From contig JAKASC010000022.1 in the NCBI GenBank assembly GCA_021828245.1, positions 1 through 15,933 of the forward strand: a stretch of DNA of 15,933 nucleotides, given 5' to 3'. A program made the position numbers and the translations under genes. The notes under the pieces were generated by a model that was given only the letters and a program-made list of their open reading frames with translations, was not told the origin of the DNA and searched no databases. Origin of the DNA: Acidobacteriota bacterium. Lineage in GTDB: Bacteria > Acidobacteriota > Terriglobia > UBA7540. Below, in pieces: positions 7,431-14,772 of the stretch; within the stretch, counting starts at the first letter, position 1; each line of letters opens with the position of its first letter.

Positions 7431-8241
7431 CTACGCCTTGCGACCTTTCCACCGCTCGCCTGGCAGCAATCGAATCAAGCGAGACGAAACCACATCAGCC
7501 GCAGCGGTAATGTCCCATTTGTAAGCCGAGGCCAAAAGTGGTCTGACATCGGCGCCAAAGATAGGATCGCGCAGCTTGGCATCAAGGTTCTTTTCGAACA
7601 AGGCCCGCGTAACACGCCGCCCGCCAGCCATGTATTCACTGAACGCTTTGACGATGCGAGCGGGGTCAGCAGCGGGATGATTGAGCGCCACAGCAAGATC
7701 GAAGAGGTCCCGGCCCTTGCTGCGCTGATACAGCGCGCGAAGCTTCGTTGCCAGCAACTCGTCCAGCTCGTAGGTAGCAATCCGGCAAACCCCGTCGAAC
7801 CACCTCGACCTGACCGGAAACTCAACATTCGTGATGCCGTACACGGCCCGATGTTCGCGTGAATTGATTCTTGAGGCGGAGAGGAATCGGCGGGGCATCC
7901 TCCGAATTGAAGCGATAGACGAAGGTGACGCGCCCCTCAGACTGTTTCCATCGCGGTTCTCCGAGCCATGAATCCAGGACGCTCCGCAGAGCCTTCATCG
8001 CCGGTCCGGCCGGCTCGGGATTGACCTGGACGAGATCTATATCTTCCGAATAGCGAGCGGCCGGCTTCACGTAAAGTTTGTAAAGCGCTGTGCCGCCGCG
8101 GAACGCAAGCGCCTTACTCAAGGCGGGGTTCGAAAAAATATTGACCAGAGCTCTGCTGACGATGAGGTCTTGTTCAACCTGGAAGTCCTGAACCCAGGGG
8201 GCTTCCTTACGCCATTCCGTTATGAAGTCGCGCGGGATCAT
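7431..8241 (-). pseudogene. abiEii: AbiEii nucleotidyltransferase toxin, frameshifted
   Basis: Toxin half of a type IV AbiE system (DUF1814/COG2253 nucleotidyltransferases; a mycobacterial homologue blocks tRNA charging by adding nucleotides). The first frame (8241 down to 7822) carries FRGGTALYKLY (GG and Lys at about 49-55) and the metal-binding SEDIDL (Asp67, Asp69). The second frame (7898 down to 7431) carries the remaining conserved parts: INSREH, ELLATKLRAL and the KGRDLFDL motif. They join at ...PLRLK|INSREH..., near 7866-7870, where relatives read LRLKxEINTREH. About 5 nt encoding those two residues appear to be missing. Without a frameshift the protein stops at codon 140 and lacks two of the four motifs, so it should be inactive. 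The start overlaps the abiEi stop by ATGA. No slippery heptamer is present at the junction. Confidence 0.85.
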
Positions 8242-9041
8242 ATGTCCGCTTGCACCCGCGCATTGACATACAGCTTCCAGTTAGAGTCCCGTTTCGCGTG
8301 TCCGCGAGGAGCCGAGCTTAGGAGCAGCGTTGACTCCCTTGCGTGCGACCGCACGTAGGATTCGAGCGATCGTGTCTTTTCCCCCGCGCCAATGCGCACG
8401 AGAAGAAAACCAAGCCGCTGCGCCCACGTAATCGGCGCCGTTCTCGCCGCACGCACGAGCTTTTCGGGATCGATCTTCTCGGCAAGCTCCGAAAGAATCG
8501 TCGCCACTTGGTCGAGCCCTCCAACGTGACGCGGGTATCCGACAAGATCGACAGCTGTCGCCTCCGGTGTTGAGACATGAATCGGCCCACGGGGCGTGTT
8601 GAAGTCCTGAACGAGAACATTGTTCAGCCGTTTGCGCGCCACGAACACGACCCTCACGGCGCCGCACTCAATGGGCCAGCGATTCTTCGATACCATGACC
8701 TGAAATTCCTGCGGGCGATAATGCGCCGCACCGTGATATTGCGCGGCAGAGAGAAGGCCCGCGTAATATGACAGACCGCGACGCTTCATGAGCGCCGGGA
8801 TAAACTGATCCGCAGGCAAGCAGCCGATAGAGCGGTATTCCGGGGGAACGATGACGTAGAATCCGCGCGCCGGGGACGCGATCGCTGCCTTTTTCGCAAG
8901 GCGGTTCAGCGCGAGTTTCGCCGCAACAGCCGAGACACCAAGCGCAGACCGCGCTTCGGCTGACGTAAAATGATAGCGTCCGCTTGCAGCGAGCCCCGCG
9001 ATATAATCCCGCGCATTGATACGCGCAGTGTCAGCACTCAC
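8238..9041 (-). CDS. abiEi: AbiEi-type antitoxin/transcriptional regulator
   Basis: A 267-residue antitoxin of the type IV AbiE family. Residues about 8-62 form the N-terminal winged helix-turn-helix: FTSAEARSALGVSAVAAKLA, the helix LNRLAKKAAI, and the wing SPARGFYVIVPPEY. The rest is the C-terminal antitoxin domain, with SYYAGLLSAAQYHGAAHYRPQ, FVARKR, STPEATAVDLVGYPRHVGGLDQ and the late AQRLGFLL segment. AbiEi proteins negatively autoregulate by binding inverted repeats in their own promoter, and just such a repeat abuts this start. The start codon is GTG at 9041; no Shine-Dalgarno precedes it and the candidate -10 box ends 8 nt upstream. The stop overlaps the toxin start by 4 nt. The antitoxin is intact although its toxin is broken. 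Confidence 0.88.
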   Translation of the reverse strand: MSADTARINARDYIAGLAASGRYHFTSAEARSALGVSAVAAKLALNRLAKKAAIASPARGFYVIVPPEYRSIGCLPADQFIPALMKRRGLSYYAGLLSAAQYHGAAHYRPQEFQVMVSKNRWPIECGAVRVVFVARKRLNNVLVQDFNTPRGPIHVSTPEATAVDLVGYPRHVGGLDQVATILSELAEKIDPEKLVRAARTAPITWAQRLGFLLVRIGAGEKTRSLESYVRSHARESTLLLSSAPRGHAKRDSNWKLYVNARVQADI

Positions 9042-9075
9042 ATGCGTAAAGTATCATTGTCCGATACTTTCCGCA
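9042..9075 (-). promoter_or_regulatory. abiE operator: 13-bp-arm inverted repeat over the promoter
   Basis: TGCGTAAAGTATC (9043-9055) and GATACTTTCCGCA (9063-9075) form a 13-bp inverted repeat with one mismatch and a 7-nt centre. It lies immediately before the abiEi GTG. On the minus strand one arm contains GATACT, ending 8 nt before the start codon, which can serve as the -10 box; TTGCGG is a weak -35 about 15 bp further up. A protein on this dyad would cover the whole core promoter, as expected for AbiEi autoregulation. Confidence 0.75.
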
Positions 9076-9381
9076 AGCGCATTCAGCAATTTCTCGACGA
9101 GGCGCGCCACCTTCCCATTGCTTGCCTAACCATCCCCGAAATGCGCCTGTCACTCGCCACAAAGCCGCCCCTTCCGCGTATCCTCCCAACAGGCGCGCCG
9201 AACGAATATCGCGTTCGGTGGCTATTCAAAAGCCAGACTCGCCAATACCTTCCGCGCGGGCTTCGGCCAGAGCTGAAAATGCTTCTGGATTGAATTTTCG
9301 GAGTATGATTTATCGCCGGGGAAGTGATCTCTTCATCCTTTTTACACAAGCAGCTTGACATCACCCAGGCTGCAATCAAGA
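9076..9381. other. Intergenic stretch between abiEi and the hydrolase cassette
   Basis: About 300 nt without a convincing gene. A plus-strand reading of 83 codons (9042-9293) exists, but it starts inside the AbiEi operator, has no ribosome site, and its product resembles nothing I know. An extra TTGACA lies at 9355-9360 without a good -10 partner. Otherwise I see nothing here. Confidence 0.5.
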
Positions 9382-9410
9382 TTGACAGCGGAGGGTGTCG
9401 GTACTATATT
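9382..9410 (+). promoter_or_regulatory. Strong sigma70-type promoter for the esterase/GH31 cassette
   Basis: TTGACA at 9382-9387 (6/6) and TATATT at 9405-9410 (5/6) are separated by the ideal 17 bp. A start near 9417 would give an untranslated leader of about 80 nt ending in AGAGGAGG, 8 nt before the ATG at 9500. It is the best promoter match in the window. It should drive the small ORF at 9500, the esterase and possibly the GH31 gene. Confidence 0.7.
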
Positions 9411-9499
9411 CCACTACTCAAAATGGTCCCAATTAATAAGACGCGGCATGATACGGGACGCCACCAGCCGTTGAGCCATGCCAAGAGGAGGCAAATCGA

Positions 9500-9646
9500 A
9501 TGCGAACGAAACTTTTTCTAATGCTGTGCCTGACGCGCGCCGCGAATTTTCAATTTGCGGTGGGTTTTAGCCCGGCGCAAGGCCGGGAGAATCCCAAGGT
9601 TGGCGGCAAGAAGCAGAACCCGGAGCATCATTCCACATTTTCATGA
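9500..9646 (+). CDS. Small signal-peptide-like ORF (48 aa) leading the hydrolase cassette
   Basis: An unrecognised 48-codon ORF. It has a strong ribosome site (AGAGGAGG, 8 nt before ATG) and begins MRTKLFLMLCLTRAAN. The basic start and hydrophobic core resemble a Sec signal peptide; a hydrophilic tail rich in Gly, Lys, Asn and His (QGRENPKVGGKKQNPEHHS) follows. Its TGA overlaps an ATG at 9643 that is in frame with the esterase (ATGA), so translation could be coupled. It may be a genuine tiny secreted peptide, a leader ORF that tunes esterase translation, or the stub of a longer secreted protein whose body was lost. The ribosome site and position argue that it is translated; the function is unknown. 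Confidence 0.45.
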   Translation: MRTKLFLMLCLTRAANFQFAVGFSPAQGRENPKVGGKKQNPEHHSTFS

Positions 9647-9666
9647 GGAGAAACGAGGTGAGAGAC

Positions 9667-10809
9667 ATGAGAAGCGATAAGCTGGCAGTTCGACGACGAA
9701 CGCAATGGGTTCTGTCGGGCGTGGCCATTCTCGTGCTGGCGGCCGTGATGCCGTGCCGCGCGCAGGTGCAGACGGAAGACCCGCCGCTAGTTCCAGGCGC
9801 GAAGCCGGAGATTGTGCAGCACATCAAGATTCCCGGCGAGGCGCTGGAGGGTAACTTGCAGGGGAACGAAGTGGACCGCGACGCCGTCGTGTTTCTCCCC
9901 CCAAGCTACAACAAGGATAAGCACCGGCGGTATCCCGTGGTTTACGCGCTGCACGGCTATTCGATCGGAGCCGAGCAGTGGACGCACGAAATCCGATTGC
10001 CGCAAACCATCGAAGGCGCCTTCGCCAAAGGCGCCAGGCAGATGATCGTCGTGCTTCCTGATTCAAAGACTGTCTTTGGCGGCTCAATGTACTCCAGCTC
10101 CGTGACGACGGGCGACTTCGAGCGATACGTCTATCATGACGTCGTGAAGTATATGGACACCCACTACCGCACGATCCCCAACCGGCTGGCTCGCGGCCTC
10201 GTGGGGCATTCCATGGGAGGTTATGGAGCCTTGCGAATCGGCATGCAGCATCCGGAGGTCTTCGGCAGCCTGTATGTGATGAGCGCCTGCTGCCTGACGC
10301 CGATGGTCGGCAGGCCACCGGCCTCCAGCACAGCGAGCCCTGCCATGCAAGCCATGCGAAAGCGCATGGAAGCGCAGGAGAAGGCGCTGGAATCGGTCAA
10401 AAGTCCTGCCGACGCGGCCAAGCTGGGCTTTTTTGCTGAGGCTCAACTCGCTGCGGCCGCCGCCTGGGCGCCCGACCCAAAGAATCCGCCACTCTATCTC
10501 GACCTGCCGTATAAAGATGGAAAGCCCGTGCCCGAGATTGAGGACAAATTTATCGCCAATTCGCCTCTGGCGATGATTGACCAGTACATCTACAACCTGC
10601 GCGAGTACACGGCCATTGGGCTCGATGTCGGTGACGAGGATGGGTGGCGGTTCGGCATGATCCAGCTTCATCAAATCCTCGACAATTACGGCATTAAGAA
10701 CACTTTCGAGATTTATCATGGGACGCATACAAGCCATGTGGCCTATCGGTTTCAAAATCACGTCATTCCATTTTTCAGCGAGAATCTGTGCTTCAAGAAC
10801 TGCCATTAG
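9667..10809 (+). CDS. Secreted esterase, alpha/beta-hydrolase (esterase D/feruloyl-esterase-like family)
   Basis: A 380-residue exported hydrolase of the putative esterase family (Pfam PF00756), which includes feruloyl and acetyl-xylan esterases and S-formylglutathione hydrolases. Residues 1-32 form a Sec signal peptide: an RRR n-region, a WVLSGVAILVLAAVM core and cleavage around CRA-Q. The oxyanion-side motif YPVVYALHGY is at 90-99, and the nucleophile elbow GHSMGGYGALR at 180-190 makes Ser182 catalytic. The acid is probably Asp320 or Asp323 (GLDVGDEDG) and the base a His in YHGTHTSHV (350-358). An insert at about 214-300 (Ala-, Lys- and Pro-rich) sits between nucleophile and acid as a possible lid. 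I prefer the ATG at 9667 (GAGG 9 nt upstream, clean signal peptide); the coupled ATG at 9643 is the alternative. GH31 follows by 49 nt. The exact substrate is not readable from sequence. Confidence 0.85.
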   Translation: MRSDKLAVRRRTQWVLSGVAILVLAAVMPCRAQVQTEDPPLVPGAKPEIVQHIKIPGEALEGNLQGNEVDRDAVVFLPPSYNKDKHRRYPVVYALHGYSIGAEQWTHEIRLPQTIEGAFAKGARQMIVVLPDSKTVFGGSMYSSSVTTGDFERYVYHDVVKYMDTHYRTIPNRLARGLVGHSMGGYGALRIGMQHPEVFGSLYVMSACCLTPMVGRPPASSTASPAMQAMRKRMEAQEKALESVKSPADAAKLGFFAEAQLAAAAAWAPDPKNPPLYLDLPYKDGKPVPEIEDKFIANSPLAMIDQYIYNLREYTAIGLDVGDEDGWRFGMIQLHQILDNYGIKNTFEIYHGTHTSHVAYRFQNHVIPFFSENLCFKNCH

Positions 10810-10858
10810 GCGCGCACTCGAAAGTTAAATATCGCTGGTGTTCGATTGGGGGTTGACT

Positions 10859-13228
10859 GTGACATGGACATTTGATCGACGCCGCTTTCTGATTAGCTCA
10901 ACCGCCGCCGCCGCCGGCTCGCTTCTGCCGGCCCGAAAACTTGGAGCCGACCCGCCCCAATTCCCTGGCGGCGCGGCGCCGTTTACGATGGCGGAATCGT
11001 CCAACGCGGTCGTGCTGCAAAACGGAACCGAAACCGTGCGCCTCACGGTTTGCGCGCCCGATGTGATTCACGTCGTAGCAGGTCCCGGGAATCCAACCGG
11101 CGCCTCGCCCCATACGCCCTGGTTTACCGCTCCATGTACGCCGCAACGCCCCGAGGTGACGCATGAAGAGAATCGAGTGACGCTGCGGACACCCAAGCTT
11201 TCTGTGGAATTCAACACGCGCATGGGGTTGCTTCGTTTTCGGGATTCGAACGGGAAAACGCTTTTGCAGGAGTCAGATCGCGTTCCCCGGCATTACCTTC
11301 CGGTTGAATTCAACGGGGAGAAACTCTATCGAGTCAACACGCGCTTCTTTCCGGATGCGCTTGAGGGTTTTTACGGGCTTGGCCAGCACCAGAGCGGCGT
11401 TTTCGACTATCGAGGCGCGGTCATCGAGCTGGCGCAGGCAAATACCAACGTTGCCATTCCGCTGCTTGTCTCGACGCTTGGCTATGGCCTGCTTTGGAAT
11501 ACCGCATCAAAATCCTGGTTCGATAACCGGTTTCCGACCGAGCTCAAATTCACCACCGAAGCCGCCGACGCCATCGACTACTACGTTTTTTACGGCCCGT
11601 CCATTGACCGCATTATCCAGATCTATCGCACCATGACCGGACACGCGCCCATGTTTGGCCGCTGGGCCTACGGCTTCGTGCAGTCGAAGGACCGGTATCG
11701 CTCGGCGAAGCAATTGCTTGATATTGCCGCCGAGTATCGGGACCGGCATGTGCCGCTGGATATGATTGTGCAGGATTGGTTCTGGTGGAAACTTCAGGGC
11801 GATCCCGAATACTCTGAAAACTACCTCAGGCCCTGGCCCGATGTTCCGGCGGCGCTCAAGAAACTCCATGCCGAGCAGGTTCACACCATGATTTCAGTTT
11901 GGGCCAAGTTCGATCTGCGCTCCCACAATTACCAGGAAATGAAGCAGCGCGGCCTCATTGTGCCGAATGCGGATATTTATGACGCCACCAATCCGGAGGC
12001 CCGCGATTACTACTGGAAGCACCTGGTCGGCGTCAAATTCGCCGAGGGCTGGGACGGCTTATGGCTCGACAGTTCGGAACCGGAGATCTGGAACGGCCAG
12101 AGCGACGCCGTGCTCGATGGGCTGCAACTTCATATTGGCAACGGCGCGCGCTATACCAACGTCTTTCCGCTCATGCACACCGGCGGCGTGTACGATCACT
12201 GGCGCAAAACCACCGACCGCAAGCGTGTTTTCATCCTGACGCGCTCCGGTTTCCTCGGCCAGCAGCGCTATGCCACCACGGTTTGGTCCGGTGATGTCAT
12301 CGGCACCTGGATGACCTTCCGCCGTCAGATTGCGGCAGGGCTGAATTATCAGATGTCGGGACTTCCCTATTGGACCACCGACATTGCCGGCTACGGCTGG
12401 CCCTACGAGCGCGACACGCGCGATCCGGCCTATCAGGAGCTTTACGTGCGCTGGTTCCAATTTGGCGTTTTTTGCCCCATCCTCCGCACGCACGGCCACC
12501 GGGTTAACAATACCAATGAGCTGTTCAGCTACGGGCCGCAAACCCCGACGCTCATCTTCTACGACAAACTCCGTTACCGCATGTTGCCCTACATCTATTC
12601 GCTTGCCTGGCGCGTGACCAACGAGGATTACACCATGCAACGCGGTCTGCCCATGGACTGGCCCGACGACCGCCGAGCGCGTGCCATCGGCGACGAGTTT
12701 ATGTTCGGTCCTGCGTTTCTCGTTGCGCCCGTGACCGAGCCGGCCGCGGCCAGTCGCGAGGTCTATTTGCCGCAAGCGCCTGCCTGGTATGACTTTTGGA
12801 CCGGGAAGCGCCTTGACGGGAGTCAAACGTTGCAGGCTGCGACGCCGCTCGACCGCATCCCCTTATACATGCGCGCCGGCTCTGTCGTTCCTTTGGGTCC
12901 TGTCGTGGACAACGCTGACGGCCGGGTGCATGAACTCGAAGTACGCGTCTATCCTGGCGCTGACGGTGACTTCGAATGGTATTCCGACGCCGGCGACACG
13001 TACGACTACGAAAAAGGCCAGCGAAGAGTTGTCGCCATGCACTGGGACGATTCAGCCCGCGCCCTGCAACTGGCCGAGGCGCAGGGCAGCTATCCCGAAA
13101 TGCCGGAGCGCGTCAGAATCCGCCTGGTTATCGTGGGCGAAAACCACGGCGCCGGGGCCGAAGTCGCGGCCGCGACGGATGGCGAAGGCGATTATACCGG
13201 CCACGCTGTGCAAATTGCCGCGCGCTGA
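10859..13228 (+). CDS. GH31 family glycosidase, alpha-xylosidase-like, Tat-exported
   Basis: A 789-residue retaining glycoside hydrolase of family 31. The start carries a twin-arginine signal, DRRRFLISSTAAAAGSLLPA (6-25), implying folding before export. Then come the N-terminal beta-sandwich (about 45-260; YGLGQHQSG at 172-180 is a family landmark) and the (beta/alpha)8 barrel, with the nucleophile in DGLWLDSSEPE (Asp404) and the acid/base in TTVWSGD (Asp479). C-terminal beta domains follow, including the VYPGADGDFEWYSDAGDTYDY strand region. The WLDxSEPE form of the nucleophile motif is common in alpha-xylosidase-type members, favouring release of xylose from xyloglucan, but alpha-glucosidase activity cannot be excluded. 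I chose the GTG at 10859 over an in-frame GTG at 10838 because it gives a compact Tat signal and follows a GGGGG stretch. Full length compared with the family. Confidence 0.88.
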   Translation: MTWTFDRRRFLISSTAAAAGSLLPARKLGADPPQFPGGAAPFTMAESSNAVVLQNGTETVRLTVCAPDVIHVVAGPGNPTGASPHTPWFTAPCTPQRPEVTHEENRVTLRTPKLSVEFNTRMGLLRFRDSNGKTLLQESDRVPRHYLPVEFNGEKLYRVNTRFFPDALEGFYGLGQHQSGVFDYRGAVIELAQANTNVAIPLLVSTLGYGLLWNTASKSWFDNRFPTELKFTTEAADAIDYYVFYGPSIDRIIQIYRTMTGHAPMFGRWAYGFVQSKDRYRSAKQLLDIAAEYRDRHVPLDMIVQDWFWWKLQGDPEYSENYLRPWPDVPAALKKLHAEQVHTMISVWAKFDLRSHNYQEMKQRGLIVPNADIYDATNPEARDYYWKHLVGVKFAEGWDGLWLDSSEPEIWNGQSDAVLDGLQLHIGNGARYTNVFPLMHTGGVYDHWRKTTDRKRVFILTRSGFLGQQRYATTVWSGDVIGTWMTFRRQIAAGLNYQMSGLPYWTTDIAGYGWPYERDTRDPAYQELYVRWFQFGVFCPILRTHGHRVNNTNELFSYGPQTPTLIFYDKLRYRMLPYIYSLAWRVTNEDYTMQRGLPMDWPDDRRARAIGDEFMFGPAFLVAPVTEPAAASREVYLPQAPAWYDFWTGKRLDGSQTLQAATPLDRIPLYMRAGSVVPLGPVVDNADGRVHELEVRVYPGADGDFEWYSDAGDTYDYEKGQRRVVAMHWDDSARALQLAEAQGSYPEMPERVRIRLVIVGENHGAGAEVAAATDGEGDYTGHAVQIAAR

Positions 13229-13269
13229 GACATTCCTGACAACCTTCACGCCTCCTGCTGGAGCATCAA

Positions 13270-13285
13270 CCGCGCCCTCGCGCGG
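13270..13285 (+). terminator. GC hairpin after the GH31 gene, weak terminator candidate
   Basis: CCGCGC-CCTC-GCGCGG is a perfect 6-bp stem with a 4-nt loop 41 nt after the GH31 stop. No T-tract follows, so it is not a standard intrinsic terminator. It may slow or protect the 3' end. The rest of 13229-13386 shows no other recognisable feature. Confidence 0.25.
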
Positions 13286-13388
13286 GATCGGGAAGAAGCC
13301 CGGCGTCTTGTTGTCGAGAACTGCCGGCGGGGAGACCCAAGGCTACCCGAAAATAGTTGTTGTAACGACTTTATGCCTTATGCATCTA

Positions 13389-14323
13389 GAGCACTTCCAT
13401 TTATGATGTAGCGTGTCGAGCGCTAAAAAAGAAGCCGTTGCAGTCAGCGGTGGAAATCGATTGGAAGGCTGTTTGGGCGGCCTCGAGCAGTTGCTCATGG
13501 GTGCGAGGAGCGTGGCTGCGCAGGATTTGTTTGATCTTGCTCCCCATCGGCTCGATGGGGTTGAAGTCCGGTGAGTAGGGCGGCAGGTACAGCAGCCGGG
13601 CGCCGACCGCTTCGATGGCCTCGCGGACTCCCCGGATTTTGTGGGTGCCAGATTGTCCATGTGCATGGGGCCTTCAAACAGCCAAGGGGCGCAGGGACCC
13701 TCCAGGCGAATGCCGGAGATCAAGGTGCTCGTCTGATACCGTCCGTGGGGGACATGCACCCGCAGCCTTTCACCGCCCAAGGCGCGGCCGCGCAGCCGCG
13801 TCATCTTGGTGTTGGCGCCGCTTTCGTCTATAAAGCCCAGACGGGTCGTGGATTCGACGGGCAACTGCTCATACCCGTGCGCCCTTCTTTCGGCGACGTC
13901 GGGACGCTGTTGTTCGGCGGCGGCCAGAGGTTTTTTTAAACTTCCAACCCAGCCGCCGCAGCCAGAGATCGACCGTGGACGTGCGGAAGGGGCGGTCCAG
14001 GCGCCCGCCCAACTCGGCCAGCGTGGCGTCGGGCTGCTCGGCGAGAAGCTGGCGCAGACGTTGTTTTCGTTCTGGAGTGAGGAGCGCTTTGCGTCCGCAT
14101 AAATGCGTCCGCGGCTCCACCGTCCGGCGCTCGCGAAACTGCTGGCGCACGCGCCGCACCGCTGCCACGCAAAAGCCGGAAAACTGCGCGATCTCCCGCG
14201 TGCTCTTGCCGCGTTCGTAGAGTTCCAAAATGCGCTTGCGAATCGGAATCGGTATGGCTCGCATGAGCACACTCTGCCACAAGATTCCGCCCTTTGCAAG
14301 CTACATCATTTATGGAAGTGCTC
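13389..14323 (-). mobile_element. IS630-family insertion sequence (935 bp)
   Basis: Ends are defined by a 24-bp imperfect inverted repeat, 22/24 matching: GAGCACTTCCATTTATGATG... at 13389-13412 and its complement at 14300-14323. It is flanked on both sides by TA (13387-13388 and 14324-14325). Joining the flanks restores CTAG, the target reported for IS630, in which the TA is duplicated. The only gene is a minus-strand DDE transposase whose stop codon lies inside the left repeat. The element is structurally complete but its transposase frame is disrupted twice. Confidence 0.9.
13401..14264 (-). pseudogene. IS630-family DDE transposase, two frameshifts
   Basis: The first frame starts MRAIPIPIRKRILELYERGK at 14264 and carries the helix-turn-helix (STREIAQFSGFCVAAVRRVR) and a second Arg-rich helix up to RLGWKFKK. 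A run of seven A (minus strand, 13937-13931) then shifts the frame. The next frame has RPDVAERR, the first Asp in RLGFIDESGAN and the second in MHMDN. A second break at 13644-13645 (one base missing in a Pro codon, LAP|HKIRGVREAIEA) leads to the third frame: LLYLPPYSPDFNPIEPM with the catalytic Glu, then SKIKQILRSHAP and the stop at 13401. The Trp normally following EPM is Gly. One A too many explains the first break, though slippage on A7 could partly restore it; the second break has no such rescue, so transposition is probably lost. Confidence 0.85.
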
Positions 14324-14539
14324 TAGGGGGCTAGACTCGGATAGTTTCTGCATCCAATCCAAGCGCCCGACAAGAGTTGCTAGAGCCCAGAAATCGTTCA
14401 AAATGCATACCAGGCGCTTGAGAACTTCGGTAGTCTGACCTGGCGTGTATCCCGAGACGGCAACGGCATGATGGACCGCTCCATAGAGTGCGCTGAATTT
14501 GCCGCTCAGCCCACAACCGAGGTCTGTTCTACGGAGCAA
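14306..14539 (-). CDS. Small hypothetical ORF, 3' end altered by the IS630 insertion
   Basis: I do not recognise it. A minus-strand reading of 77 codons (TTG start at 14539; open from a TGA six codons upstream) gives a protein with believable composition: FSALYGAVHHAVAVSGYTPG, TTEVLKRLVCILNDFWALATL, VGRLDWMQKLSES. It runs into the IS630 end and stops inside the inverted repeat (PLEHFHK). Removing the IS restores PLDA and a stop, so the insertion struck only two codons before the natural end. There is no clear ribosome site, and the true start may be lost. It lies downstream of, and on the same strand as, the TIR gene. It could be a decayed remnant or a chance frame. Confidence 0.3.
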   Translation of the reverse strand: MLRRTDLGCGLSGKFSALYGAVHHAVAVSGYTPGQTTEVLKRLVCILNDFWALATLVGRLDWMQKLSESSPLEHFHK

Positions 14540-14772
14540 GGAGTACGCTTTTCTTCAGGGCGTGGCATCCATCACGAAGAGCTGGCGGCAAGGCAACGCA
14601 GAGCGGGCCACAGGCTATGTGCCGTGGGCCAATTGCACCGCCGTCATTTACGCACCCACAGCATTGGGAGGCATGCCGTGATGGCTACCATCTCGCCAGC
14701 CCACAAGGAGCTGCAGATAAAAAGATCTCGTCCGCGCCAAGCTTGGGTTTGGCGGTCCGGCAACGCTCAATG
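14540..14772. other. Gap between the IS630-flanking ORF and the TIR gene
   Basis: I see no convincing gene, RNA or terminator in these 233 nt. Short open frames exist on both strands, but none has a ribosome site with a recognisable product. The stretch probably holds remnants of earlier insertions. Confidence 0.4.

Noticed and set aside
7860..7880. Programmed ribosomal frameshift producing full AbiEii
   Set aside because: There is no slippery run or stimulatory hairpin at the junction, and about two codons found in relatives are missing, so a deletion fits better.
9042..9293. Plus-strand open frame of 83 codons starting at the ATG beside the AbiEi operator
   Set aside because: It begins inside the inverted repeat, has no ribosome site, overlaps the abiEi promoter and gives no recognisable protein.
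10084..10806. Minus-strand 240-codon frame opposite the esterase
   Set aside because: Antisense shadow of a gene with a signal peptide and a catalytic Ser motif; no family resemblance.
12059..12826. Minus-strand 255-codon frame inside the GH31 gene
   Set aside because: It lies wholly within a clearly coding GH31 region and its protein has the repetitive Val/Gly/Ala/Arg look of a high-GC antisense shadow.
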